Positions 1 to 6,840 of a stretch of 40,262 nucleotides of DNA are shown here, piece by piece. The translations under genes and the position numbers were made by a program. Numbering within the stretch: the stretch's first letter is position 1; the number at the start of each line of letters is the position of its first letter. The stretch lies in the IMG/VR virus record IMGVR_UViG_3300042507_003200, positions 1 to 40,262 of that record; one strand, given 5' to 3'. A model generated the notes under the pieces. The model saw only the letters and a program-made list of their open reading frames with translations, had not been told where the DNA came from and made no database searches. Source of the stretch: a virus.

Positions 1-635
1 GAGTGGCGTTGGCATCCAATCCGCATGAAGCCCTCAGTGATAAGGACCGGCCAAATCAGATTGAGAATAGAGATGGGTGCTTTAGTGAGTGTTTCACCGG
101 CCAGGTTGGCACCGTCCAGGTTGGCACGGGCCAGGTTGGCACCGGCCAGGTTGGCACCGTCCAGGTAGGCACCGTCCAGGTTGGCACCGTCCAGGTTGGC
201 ACCGGCCAGGTTGGCACCGGCCAGGTTGGCACGGGCCAGGTAGGCACCGGCCAGGTTGGCACCGGCCAGGTTGGCACGGGCCAGGTTGGCACGGGCCAGG
301 TTGGCACCGGCCAGGTTGGCACCGGCCAGGTTGGCACGGGCCAGGTAGGCACCGGCCAGGTTGGCACCGGCCAGGTTGGCACGGGCCAGGTTGGCACGGG
401 CCAGGTTGGCACGGGCCAGGTAGGCACCGGCCAGGTTGGCACCGTCCAGGTAGGCACCGGCCAGGTAGGCACCGTCCAGGTTGGCACCGGCCAGGTTGGC
501 ACGGGCCAGGTAGGCACCGGCCAGGTTGGCACGGGCAGAGACCGCAGCCTCCAGGGTCAATTTCATTGAGTTGTCCTCAGCCTCATGCGAGAACAAAATA
601 CTGCCGCTGAACCGGCACTTGATTTCAATCTTCAT
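1..635 (-). CDS. Pentapeptide-repeat protein, N-terminal part (gene continues across the window ends)
   Basis: This minus-strand gene starts at ATG 635 behind an AGGAG ribosome site and runs off the left end; on the closed circle it continues to a TGA at 39996-39994, giving 258 residues. Residues 1 to about 33 form a short leader (MKIEIKCRFSGS...), then come 29 pentapeptide repeats of the type A(N/Y)L(A/D)(G/R). Such repeats fold as a right-handed beta-helix; some family members (Qnr, MfpA) mimic DNA and bind gyrase, but this cannot be assumed here. It is the first gene behind the promoter at 683-711. The other long open frames over this repeat are artefacts of the 15-base period. The target is unknown. 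Confidence 0.9.
   Translation of the reverse strand, partial: MKIEIKCRFSGSILFSHEAEDNSMKLTLEAAVSARANLAGAYLARANLAGANLDGAYLAGAYLDGANLAGAYLARANLARANLARANLAGANLAGAYLARANLAGANLAGANLARANLARANLAGANLAGAYLARANLAGANLAGANLDGANLDGAYLDGANLAGANLARANLDGANLAGETLTKAPISILNLIWPVLITEGFMRIGCQRH
101..535. repeat. 29 tandem 15-bp repeats encoding the pentapeptides
   Basis: Twenty-nine uninterrupted units of exactly 15 bp, CCAGGTTGGCACCGG with few variants (T/A at base 7, C/G at base 13, G/T at base 14), run in register from 101 to 535. Each encodes one pentapeptide on the minus strand. Units are nearly identical even at synonymous positions, which points to recent expansion by slippage or unequal recombination. The copy number may differ between genomes or be mis-assembled. 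Confidence 0.97.
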
Positions 636-657
636 TTGTAGCTCCTCAGCAAGGTTG

Positions 658-675
658 CGGTCAGTTGGTTGACCG
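658..675 (-). other. 5'-terminal mRNA stem-loop of the pentapeptide transcript
   Basis: On the minus strand CGGTCA (675-670) pairs with TGACCG (663-658) around a six-base loop. The stem begins about one base after the predicted transcription start (about 676). The same stem and the following AACCTTGCTGAGGA recur at 32770-32786, with a different loop but a kept stem. Confidence 0.65.
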
Positions 676-682
676 TGGTTAG

Positions 683-711
683 ATAATAAAGCGATCCAAT
701 GGAACTGTAAA
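683..711 (-). promoter_or_regulatory. Sigma70-type promoter P1 for the pentapeptide gene
   Basis: The minus strand reads TTTACA (711-706), a 17-base spacer, then TATTAT (688-683). It drives the gene starting at 635 and probably the genes past the join. Its -35 region TGTTTACA is shared with the promoters at 6749, 18270 and 32794. Confidence 0.8.
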
Positions 712-724
712 CAGGTAATTTCAA

Positions 725-922
725 CTAATGCGAAAATAAATTGGCTACGCCTAAATCCAGGACAGCCAGATCAATCACCTCACGAATCGTGGTTCCTACC
801 ACAACACTTGTCCCGTAGTGGCACGACCAAGTGCGTGACCACCCTGCAGATGTGAGCTGGTCGTGCGCTGCCACACAAAGTCCAAACTCATCAATGGCGT
901 TGAGCCGAGCAGTATCGTCCAT
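725..922 (-). CDS. Hypothetical protein, 65 aa
   Basis: The ATG at 922 overlaps the stop of the ligase gene as TGATG, so translation is probably coupled; a GTG one codon upstream is possible. The product (MDDTARLNAIDEFGLCVAAH...) has no motif I recognise and no membrane segment. It is the last gene of the leftward cluster before promoter P1. It is supported mainly by the tight overlap. Confidence 0.6.
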   Translation of the reverse strand: MDDTARLNAIDEFGLCVAAHDQLTSAGWSRTWSCHYGTSVVVGTTIREVIDLAVLDLGVANLFSH

Positions 923-1782
923 CACATGTCTACTGCATTGCGGAAGCCGAGGAACACAGGGAAGCGTGGCTTCTCCTTGACGCCCGTCGGTTGGAACTTA
1001 TACTTGACGACGCAGCCCACCAGGTCCTGCACCCACAGCAACTTGCGCTGTTCCTCAGTGAAGCCCGTGCCGATGTCAAACTCGACGCCGGTCTTGAGGT
1101 CCTTGACCATCAGGGCACCTAGCATCTGCTTGCCCACCTTGCCGGCCTTATGGTTGCTTCGTTCGAGGTGGCCCAGCTCGTTGCGCTTCGCCTCATTGGC
1201 GTTGTGCATGAGCTCCGCGACATCGAGGATCTTGGCTTCGCCATCCTCGAACCGCTTGACCTTGAGCAGCCAACCCTCCTTGGCCGTCGACCGGCCGTGC
1301 TTGTACGGACCATCGGGGTGGCGTAGCATGACGCCTTCATAGCCCATAGCCAGGTAGTTCTCCTCCCAGCGGTTCAGGTCATCAGCCACTTGGATGAGCT
1401 GGTGGGGCACCTCCTGAAAGTGCTTCTGCTTGCGGATGCGGCGCTGGGCGGTGTGCAAGCGGCGCTGGAAGCCACCGGTCTCAACGAAGTCGTCGAACAC
1501 GTGGAAGATGACGGCTGGTTCACCGGCCACGCTCATGACACCGGAGCTGGTCTGCTGGAAGACGTCCTGCGCGGTGGGGGAGCCGACGATCAGCTCGCCA
1601 TCGAGGCCATTGAACTCCTGACGGCCGAACAGCGCCTGCACATGCTTGTTGGGCAGCGGTTTGAGGCTGCGACCGACGGCCACGCCATCGATGATGAGGC
1701 AGCGAATGCCGTCCAGCTTGGGGCTGAGCAGCGCAGGTAAGCGGATGAGCTCGCCGGCTGGGGATGCAAGCATGGGTTTCAT
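922..1782 (-). CDS. ATP-dependent DNA ligase
   Basis: This 286-residue protein is a compact phage ligase that seals nicks in duplex DNA. The AMP-accepting lysine is K22 in the KLDG motif (SPKLDGIR). The other nucleotidyltransferase motifs follow: LDGELIV, FHVFDDF, EGVMLR and LLKVKRF near residue 178. A C-terminal OB-fold-like segment ends with FPVFLGFR. It is shorter than T7 ligase (359 residues) but keeps the catalytic core. AGGAG lies before ATG 1782, directly after the stop of the upstream gene. It fits the replication and repair role of this arm. Confidence 0.93.
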   Translation of the reverse strand: MKPMLASPAGELIRLPALLSPKLDGIRCLIIDGVAVGRSLKPLPNKHVQALFGRQEFNGLDGELIVGSPTAQDVFQQTSSGVMSVAGEPAVIFHVFDDFVETGGFQRRLHTAQRRIRKQKHFQEVPHQLIQVADDLNRWEENYLAMGYEGVMLRHPDGPYKHGRSTAKEGWLLKVKRFEDGEAKILDVAELMHNANEAKRNELGHLERSNHKAGKVGKQMLGALMVKDLKTGVEFDIGTGFTEEQRKLLWVQDLVGCVVKYKFQPTGVKEKPRFPVFLGFRNAVDM

Positions 1783-1790
1783 AATGTCTC

Positions 1791-1982
1791 CTAAGTTACT
1801 TTGCCGGCAGCGATCGAGTGCAGGTCTTGAATGACCTCAGCTACCGGAACTTGGTATTTCGTAGCAAGTTCTGAGATGATGAGGGCTACGCACTCCATTG
1901 CGAAGACGCCGTCACCATCGATGCTGATCGTGCCGTGAATCTCGTCGCCGCGCTGGCTGAACGTAGCCCGCATCTTAGGCAT
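1791..1982 (-). CDS. Hypothetical protein, 63 aa
   Basis: The ATG at 1982 lies inside the last codons of the DnaJ-like gene (8-base overlap, TATGCCTAA), so it is likely translated by coupling; a second ATG at 1973 is possible. The product begins MPKMRATFSQRGDEIHGTIS and has a helical second half. No family is recognised. The longer open frame upstream in this frame is a shadow of the DnaJ-like gene. Confidence 0.65.
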   Translation of the reverse strand: MPKMRATFSQRGDEIHGTISIDGDGVFAMECVALIISELATKYQVPVAEVIQDLHSIAAGKVT

Positions 1983-2253
1983 AGCCCGAACCTCCGCAGG
2001 ACGCGCAGGGCAGATCGATTGAGCTGAACCCATGGCTTTGCTTGACCTTGCCCGCACCGAGGCACTGGGGACACGGTGCGGGCTCGCTGGCCTCAGCATG
2101 GGCTGCCTTGTAGGCGCGGCGAAGTTCGTCAAACTCCACAGGGTTCCCGCCCCGGTCGGGGTGGTGCACCATGCAGAGCTGACGCCACTTCGCCTTGACC
2201 TCGTCAGGCGTCGCGGTCTCAGGGAGACCTAAGGTCGCGAACGCCTTGCTCAT
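1975..2253 (-). CDS. Small DnaJ-like protein (J domain plus zinc-binding cysteines)
   Basis: The 92-residue protein has a J domain in residues 1-58 with the HPD signature at 31-33 (VHHPDRGG), which stimulates Hsp70 ATPase. After it come two CxxCxGxG-type motifs (CPQCLGAG and CASCGGSG) like half of the DnaJ zinc finger. It may recruit host DnaK during replication or assembly. The start at 2253 overlaps the preceding stop as ATGA. J-domain proteins of this size occur in several phages; the client here is unknown. Confidence 0.9.
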   Translation of the reverse strand: MSKAFATLGLPETATPDEVKAKWRQLCMVHHPDRGGNPVEFDELRRAYKAAHAEASEPAPCPQCLGAGKVKQSHGFSSIDLPCASCGGSGYA

Positions 2254-2396
2254 AGGATATTCCAGCCTAGCAGCAGACAAGCCCACAGCAGCTTGAAGAA
2301 GAACCCCGTGGCTGCCAAGGACAGCGGAACGAGGATCAGCATCAGCAACCAGGCGATGCCGGTCGAGACACCTTCCCAGAACTTATTCTGCTTCAT
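2250..2396 (-). CDS. Small membrane protein, 48 aa
   Basis: The product starts MKQNKFWEGVSTGIAW and from residue 13 to the end is almost entirely hydrophobic, with one lysine at about 35, enough for two short membrane segments. A GAGGT ribosome site precedes ATG 2396. It overlaps both neighbours (14 and 4 bases). The function is unknown; a holin is unlikely because it sits in the replication arm, far from the lysis genes. Confidence 0.75.
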   Translation of the reverse strand: MKQNKFWEGVSTGIAWLLMLILVPLSLAATGFFFKLLWACLLLGWNIL

Positions 2397-2643
2397 TGAG
2401 CACCTCGTCGAGCTTGGCAGCGTACCAGATGGCCTTGCGGTTATCCTCCACCGAGTCAGCTTTCTTGCCCAGGCGCCACTGATACTTGATGACCTGACCG
2501 CGCAGGAAGCCGATGAACTGCTCACGGCCCAGGGCAGCGCGGATGGCATCAATGCACTCGATGCCGTTGTCCGTCTCGGCGTAGTGCGGCGGGTGGTTGA
2601 CCATGTCCTTGACAGGCGTGGCCTTAGTGGTCTTGCGTTGCAT
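2383..2643 (-). CDS. DUF3310 protein (T7 gp1.7-like)
   Basis: The 86-residue protein carries the family signature VNHPPHY followed by GIECID and a helical region (FLRGQVIKYQWRLGKK) typical of DUF3310, the group linked to T7 gp1.7, which has nucleotide kinase activity in T7. The start at 2643 (MQRKTTKAT) has AAGGAG upstream, inside the ThyX gene. Its neighbours, ThyX upstream and several DNA enzymes downstream, agree with a nucleotide role, but kinase activity is inference. Confidence 0.85.
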   Translation of the reverse strand: MQRKTTKATPVKDMVNHPPHYAETDNGIECIDAIRAALGREQFIGFLRGQVIKYQWRLGKKADSVEDNRKAIWYAAKLDEVLNEAE

Positions 2644-3292
2644 CGAGAATCTCCTTGAGTGAGGGCATGACGTGAAGCAGGGCAAGACGGCACATGACCG
2701 CAATCTCCCGGTGCTCCTTCTGGGTGCCGTTGCCTGCACGCAGCTGAATGTAGTGGATCCAGCTCCGTACCGAGCCTGCCATGTACAACCGGCTGGGCGT
2801 CAGGCCCTCGGGCAGCACGGCTCGTGCAACCTCCTTGGCGAGACCGCGCCGCAGCGCCTCGTGGTATGAGTGCATGGCATTGTCAGCCAGGGCGTGCTGC
2901 TCTCGGTTCCACCAGTCCTGCAGGGCGTGGTCGTCGATGTCGATGCTGGCCTGACGGTTCTTGGCATCTTGCAGCCGAGCTTCACGCAGCACCGGCTCAG
3001 CATCGACCTCAGCGTAGCGCTGGCTGAACTCCTGGAAGGAGAAACTGCGGTGGCGCAGGATCTGGCGAGCGATGTCGCGGGTCGTGGTAATCTCGATGAC
3101 CGCATGGGCCATCTCAAACGGCGACCAGTGATGGTTGCGGACGAGGTAGTTCAGCAGACGAGGAGCAGTCTCGTGGTTAGCCTGGTTACTCGGGTTCGAG
3201 ACCCGGGCGCAGTAGGCAACCAGCTCCTCGCCCGTCTGAACGCCTTCCAGCTCCAACGGCTGGGTGAATGCGATCAGACGGACTTGGCTCAT
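2624..3292 (-). CDS. thyX: Flavin-dependent thymidylate synthase ThyX
   Basis: The enzyme methylates dUMP to dTMP using methylene-tetrahydrofolate and FAD. The 222-residue protein has the diagnostic ThyX motif RHRx7S at residues 80-90 (RHRSFSFQEFS), preceded by NHHWSPFEM near 53-61 and followed by the C-terminal RAGNGTQKEHRE substrate-binding segment. The length is normal for the family. The start at 3292 overlaps the preceding stop as ATGA. The phage also encodes a ThyA-family protein at 27919-28701, so true dTMP synthesis is probably assigned to ThyX. Confidence 0.95.
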   Translation of the reverse strand: MSQVRLIAFTQPLELEGVQTGEELVAYCARVSNPSNQANHETAPRLLNYLVRNHHWSPFEMAHAVIEITTTRDIARQILRHRSFSFQEFSQRYAEVDAEPVLREARLQDAKNRQASIDIDDHALQDWWNREQHALADNAMHSYHEALRRGLAKEVARAVLPEGLTPSRLYMAGSVRSWIHYIQLRAGNGTQKEHREIAVMCRLALLHVMPSLKEILDATQDH

Positions 3293-3501
3293 TCTGCTTC
3301 CGCCTTATCAGCTTCGGCGCACAGGCCGTTGATGAACTCGAGCAGGTCAGCCTTGGACACAGGCACTTCGACCTCCTCAATCTCGACGTCCTTCTTCTTG
3401 CAGCCCAGCTGGTCGACGAGTTCGTCGCGCTTGGCACGTGCATCGGCTTGGGTGCTGCCGTAGCGCTTGGCGCCGGGTCCGGTTACGAGGTAGCAACGCA
3501 T
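3289..3501 (-). CDS. Hypothetical protein, 70 aa
   Basis: This is a small soluble protein (MRCYLVTGPGAKRYGSTQAD...), rich in lysine and glutamate, with a predicted beta-alpha start and an acidic C-terminus. It lies two bases after the Sf6 gp66-like gene and overlaps thyX by four bases. No known domain is recognised. Confidence 0.7.
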   Translation of the reverse strand: MRCYLVTGPGAKRYGSTQADARAKRDELVDQLGCKKKDVEIEEVEVPVSKADLLEFINGLCAEADKAEAE

Positions 3502-3503
3502 GA

Positions 3504-4094
3504 TCAGGCCTCCTTAAGAGCGTGAACGACAGCGCGGAAGATGAAGTCTTTGGCCTGCTGTTCCCGCGGCAGCTGGTCAAACGGCACGATGCACGGATGA
3601 GTCTTGGCTTCAGGATCCTTGACTGCGCCGTATACCCAGCCTTCGTCAACCTTCTGCTTCATCCAGCTGATATGGCTGGCTTCGGGGCCGAAGTTACCCA
3701 TGAGATGCAGATCCACACCCATGCGAGCTGACTCACGTTGCCACGCAGGAGCATCTTCCCAGGTGGGTTGGCTATTGTCACCCAACGCTTCGCAGTAAGC
3801 TTTGTTGACCTCGTGGCAGACGCGCGCAATGGCGTCCAGTGGGTGCTTGTTCAGCTGCTCTGCCAACAAGTAGCCTTCCAACTCCCAGATCTTGTCGACG
3901 GCCTTCTCCATCGCATACTGCTCGCCAAGCTCTTTATTGAAGTTGACGGCATTGACACAGGCCGACTCACCACGGACCGTGAAGCCGTTGCGCAGCGTGA
4001 CGTGGGCGATGGTCGTGCGGCCATCTGGCATGATGAAGTACTCGACACCAGCGATCTTCGCTTGGATGTCTTCCTTCGTGACTTTCGTTCGCAT
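3504..4094 (-). CDS. Sf6 gp66/N4 gp49-like domain fused to a RyR domain
   Basis: Residues 1 to about 85 match the small phage family of N4 gp49 / Sf6 gene 66 (VTKEDIQAKI, TLRNGFTVRGESACV, AVDKIWELEGYLL). Residues about 90-195 match the RyR repeat known from ryanodine receptors and bacterial proteins (VNKAYCEALGDNSQPTWEDA, EASHISWMKQKVDEGWVYG, KTHPCIVPFDQLP). The role of this pair in phages is not established; RyR repeats in bacteria are often found with nucleotide-signal or defence genes. AAGGAG precedes ATG 4094. Confidence 0.85.
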   Translation of the reverse strand: MRTKVTKEDIQAKIAGVEYFIMPDGRTTIAHVTLRNGFTVRGESACVNAVNFNKELGEQYAMEKAVDKIWELEGYLLAEQLNKHPLDAIARVCHEVNKAYCEALGDNSQPTWEDAPAWQRESARMGVDLHLMGNFGPEASHISWMKQKVDEGWVYGAVKDPEAKTHPCIVPFDQLPREQQAKDFIFRAVVHALKEA

Positions 4095-4129
4095 TGAGAA
4101 ACTCCTTACTTACATTGAGGTGAAAAGAA

Positions 4130-4150
4130 AGGAGACCGCGAAGGTCTCCT
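4130..4150 (-). terminator. Intrinsic terminator on the minus strand
   Basis: AGGAGACC (4150-4143) pairs with GGTCTCCT (4137-4130) around a five-base loop, followed on the minus strand by TTTCTTTTC. It lies between the genes at 4169-4375 and 3504-4094 and may attenuate transcription from the primase promoter. Confidence 0.75.
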
Positions 4151-4168
4151 ATCCTGAGGGATGACTGC

Positions 4169-4375
4169 TTACGCAGCTTCCTTGATGCCGGCCGTGATGG
4201 CCTTCAGCACTTCCTTGGTGGCCTTGAGCGCAGCCTTGTCTTCGGGCAGCTCGGCTTCCTTGACCACGGCCAGGACACGCTTGGTCTCGGCCTTCACAGC
4301 AGCGGCAACTTGCTTTTCGACAGCGGCTTGCACACCTTCATCGGCCAGAGCGGCCTTGATTTCTTTCGCGTTCAT
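4169..4375 (-). CDS. Small helical protein, 68 aa
   Basis: The product (MNAKEIKAALADEGVQAAVE...) is an alanine, lysine and glutamate-rich helix former. ATG 4375 has AAGGAG at good distance; an ATG at 4390 is in frame but lies upstream of that site. It is isolated by a hairpin on each side (4434-4457 upstream, 4130-4150 downstream), which suggests separately tuned expression. No function is recognised. Confidence 0.75.
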   Translation of the reverse strand: MNAKEIKAALADEGVQAAVEKQVAAAVKAETKRVLAVVKEAELPEDKAALKATKEVLKAITAGIKEAA

Positions 4376-4433
4376 GTTGAACTCCTTCAAGTGGTTGAGT
4401 GAGCTTCGGGCTAATTCCCTCAGCAGGTTAGAT

Positions 4434-4457
4434 ACTACAGTCCTTGCGGACTATAGT
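4434..4457 (-). other. Strong stem-loop after the primase-helicase gene
   Basis: On the minus strand ACTATAGTCC pairs with GGACTGTAGT (10 pairs, one G-U) around the GNRA tetraloop GCAA. There is no T-run after it, so it is more likely an RNA-stabilising or processing hairpin than a terminator. Confidence 0.6.
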
Positions 4458-4469
4458 AAATATGTGGTT

Positions 4470-6572
4470 TCAATATTTTGCGCTCTTTTTGCCAGTTTGC
4501 TTCATACCCCAGTCCTCGAGGTGCTTGACTGCAGCTTGCGGAGCTGCCTGCGTCATCCAGAAGTCCAGGTTGCGGACCGCGTAGTAGCGACCCTGGGACC
4601 CATCGGTCAGGCGGATCGGCTTGCCGTTGCAAATCTGGTGGAGTCCAGCCCGGGCCAGCTCGCGGCCCAGGCCATTGGCTGTCGTGCCTGTCTTGCCAGA
4701 CGGATCGTAGAACTGCAGCAGCTCCTTCGAGGTGAACAGCTCCTTGGTGACCTGCACCTCCCCGACCCGCAGCACGTGGTCAGGCGTGGCCATGAGCTGA
4801 CGTACCCAGCCGGCCAGGTCAGACTGCACGTTCGCGATCATGCGCTCCTTGGCAGCAGTCTTGAAGGCCGGGGCAGCCGGGTTGAAGTCGCCGAGGTCGA
4901 GGTGCAGCAGGTAGTGGAACACGGCAGCCGAGCCGCCGGTGTCTAGCCACAGGTCGTAGTTCATGTAGAACTCCTCATCCATCGGACCTACCCGGACCTC
5001 GTGAATGAAGAAGCGGCGGTCATCATCTTCGAGGAAGAATGAATCAGGATGGTTGGCCGTGAAGAAATAGTTGATACAATCCGGCACGACGTATGTGGGC
5101 ACATATTTGCCATTGACCCGGAGCTCCCGCTGCGTGATGAGCTTCTTGAGGAAGTCAGCGTCGGCCCGCTTGTTCGACCCAGTCACGTCGTCGCCCATGA
5201 CGAACTGCTTGCCCTCAGCCCACTCATTGAAGCTGTTGTGCAGATCCATCTGGCTAATCTCGGTGAAGTTCTGCCCGTAGATCCGACCCAGCGTGTAGCC
5301 GATCAGCGACTTGCCCGTGCCGTGCCTGATGCCGTGTAGGACGGACGAGCTGAACAGCTTCGTGCCCGGATGCTGTAAGGGATAGGCACACCAGCGCAGA
5401 AACCACTGCATAGCCTCTGGCTCGGCATTCGTGAAGATGTGCTTGACTAGCTCCAAGAACGGCGACACGTCGTCCTCAGCCGGTTGGACGCCCCAGCCTG
5501 GCCAGATGTTGAACAGGGGACGAGGATCCTGAATGAAGCGCTCAGCGCCTGGCTGGTACGTGAGCTTCGTCACCTCCGTGCGCAGGGGCCACTTCAGCCA
5601 GGCAGCAGCAGCTGAGACCGCCTTGAAGGAGACTGAGCCGTCCTGCTTGAGGCTGCGCTCCTGGTAGTTGAGCGGCGCCTGCAGGTGCTCCTTGAATGCG
5701 CCAGGCGACGCCTTGAACCGAGTGCCTTGGTCCACGATCAGACCCGGGTCCTGCACGTAGACATACTTGTCATTGAGGCTCCAGAGCGGCTTGGTCAGCC
5801 CCAGGGGCTCGGCCTCAGCCAGCAGCTGGCGGAACATCTGGTTGCTCGATGGCCCAGCATGCACGAGGAAGTCGTCCAGCCCGACCTTCTCAAAGCCGTG
5901 CAGCTGCGGCAAGCTGATCAGGTGCACGAATGAGCCGCGCCGATGCAGCTCCTCAGCCAGCTCCCGCAACGCGGCGCAGACCATGGGGTTGGTTTTGTAG
6001 TCAGAGTCGAAGCAGATGTAGACGTTGCGCTTCAGCCACTGGATGGGATCGAGGCTTGGCAGCCAGGTGAGGCCCAGCTTGTGGCTGCGCCAGTTGTACA
6101 CGCCACCCAGCCCAATGGTGGGGAAGCCTTCCTTGCAGGCCTTGGCTGCTTTGAGCTCGCCTTCCGTGAGGATCAGCGGCTGGTTGACGTCGCCGACGAG
6201 GTCGGTCCAGTCTTGGTTGCCTGGGTAGTAGGCGACGGGGGCGGTGTTCGGCTCCTGCACATAGCGGACCTGCTTCTTCTCAGTCATTGCCGAGAAGTCG
6301 GTCGGGGTTTCCAGGTAGCGGAGGCGGTAGAAGGGCTTGGCGCCCGGCCAGTCGGGAAGCGGCTGACCATGATGATCGAGGTAATCGAGACGCAAGCTGC
6401 AGAGCTGCTTGAAGGCGGGGTGGAGACCTGCTGTGCCCTGGGCACCTAAGCACGTCATGCCGAGCTGCTTAGCGTCGTCGAGTGTGAGTCCGGATGTTTT
6501 GAGCTTGGCCTCGCCGAGAGCGAGTGCTTTATGGTCGGCGGTTGGCGCCGTCTTCTTGGTTCGTGTTGCCAA
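4470..6572 (-). CDS. Primase-helicase (TOPRIM-like domain plus SF3-like ATPase)
   Basis: This 700-residue protein probably primes and unwinds DNA at the replication fork. A TOPRIM-like (DUF3854-type) domain shows ILTEGE at 134-139 and CFDSD at 187-191, the acidic metal-binding pattern. The helicase half shows Walker A GIRHGTGKS at 414-422, Walker B FVMGDD near 457-462 and a sensor-like FFTANHPD near 503. The start is TTG 6572 (reads MATRTKK), eight bases after AAGGGG. It is preceded by a 170-base structured leader and the promoter at 6749-6777, so it is the first gene of the leftward arm. Confidence 0.88.
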   Translation of the reverse strand: MATRTKKTAPTADHKALALGEAKLKTSGLTLDDAKQLGMTCLGAQGTAGLHPAFKQLCSLRLDYLDHHGQPLPDWPGAKPFYRLRYLETPTDFSAMTEKKQVRYVQEPNTAPVAYYPGNQDWTDLVGDVNQPLILTEGELKAAKACKEGFPTIGLGGVYNWRSHKLGLTWLPSLDPIQWLKRNVYICFDSDYKTNPMVCAALRELAEELHRRGSFVHLISLPQLHGFEKVGLDDFLVHAGPSSNQMFRQLLAEAEPLGLTKPLWSLNDKYVYVQDPGLIVDQGTRFKASPGAFKEHLQAPLNYQERSLKQDGSVSFKAVSAAAAWLKWPLRTEVTKLTYQPGAERFIQDPRPLFNIWPGWGVQPAEDDVSPFLELVKHIFTNAEPEAMQWFLRWCAYPLQHPGTKLFSSSVLHGIRHGTGKSLIGYTLGRIYGQNFTEISQMDLHNSFNEWAEGKQFVMGDDVTGSNKRADADFLKKLITQRELRVNGKYVPTYVVPDCINYFFTANHPDSFFLEDDDRRFFIHEVRVGPMDEEFYMNYDLWLDTGGSAAVFHYLLHLDLGDFNPAAPAFKTAAKERMIANVQSDLAGWVRQLMATPDHVLRVGEVQVTKELFTSKELLQFYDPSGKTGTTANGLGRELARAGLHQICNGKPIRLTDGSQGRYYAVRNLDFWMTQAAPQAAVKHLEDWGMKQTGKKSAKY

Positions 6573-6743
6573 TTCGGGTTCCCCTTATACTGTCATCTTA
6601 CTTGGCCGCCCTCAGCAGTTGGCCTCTTCTATCTTGCGCTCAGCCGCAAGGAAAGGTGTCCGCCAAGCGCATCACTTGCTGAGGGCGATGACGTGGGACC
6701 CGGCGCTTAACGCGTGAAGGAGACACGACGAGCTTGGCGGACA
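6573..6743 (-). promoter_or_regulatory. Structured 5' leader of the primase-helicase mRNA with crossing stems
   Basis: Two long inverted repeats interleave: 12 bp (6657-6668 with 6732-6743) and 11 bp (6607-6617 with 6677-6687). Their order makes the stems cross, the layout of a pseudoknot. A further 6-bp hairpin lies at 6633-6650. The predicted transcript start (about 6742) falls on the outermost base of the first stem. No known riboswitch class is recognised. The leader may control translation from the weak TTG start. There is no convincing gene inside. Confidence 0.7.
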
Positions 6744-6748
6744 GGAGG

Positions 6749-6777
6749 ATAGTAGTTCGTCTGGACTGCCTTGTAAA
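6749..6777 (-). promoter_or_regulatory. Sigma70-type promoter P2 for primase-helicase
   Basis: The minus strand reads TTTACA (6777-6772), 17 bases, TACTAT (6754-6749). The upstream sequence ACCTGTTTACA is identical to that in P1 and P4. It faces away from the late promoter P5. Confidence 0.8.
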
Positions 6778-6840
6778 CAGGTGGTTAGGACAATCTGTAG
6801 CGGGATGTGGAGTAGCAGATTGGTGAAAAGCTGTTCAGAG

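Noticed and set aside
101-535. CRISPR array
   Set aside because: Units are 15 bp with no spacers, they encode protein repeats, and there are no cas genes.
3-610. Long plus-strand and other-frame open frames over the repeat (QVGTG, RPGWH and PTWPV repeats)
   Set aside because: A 15-bp period keeps all frames open. Only the A(N/Y)L(A/D)(G/R) minus-strand frame has a ribosome site, a conserved N-terminus and a conserved C-terminal domain across the join.
6409-6717. 102-residue plus-strand open frame in the primase leader
   Set aside because: It runs through the primase N-terminus and the structured leader; no ribosome site or family.
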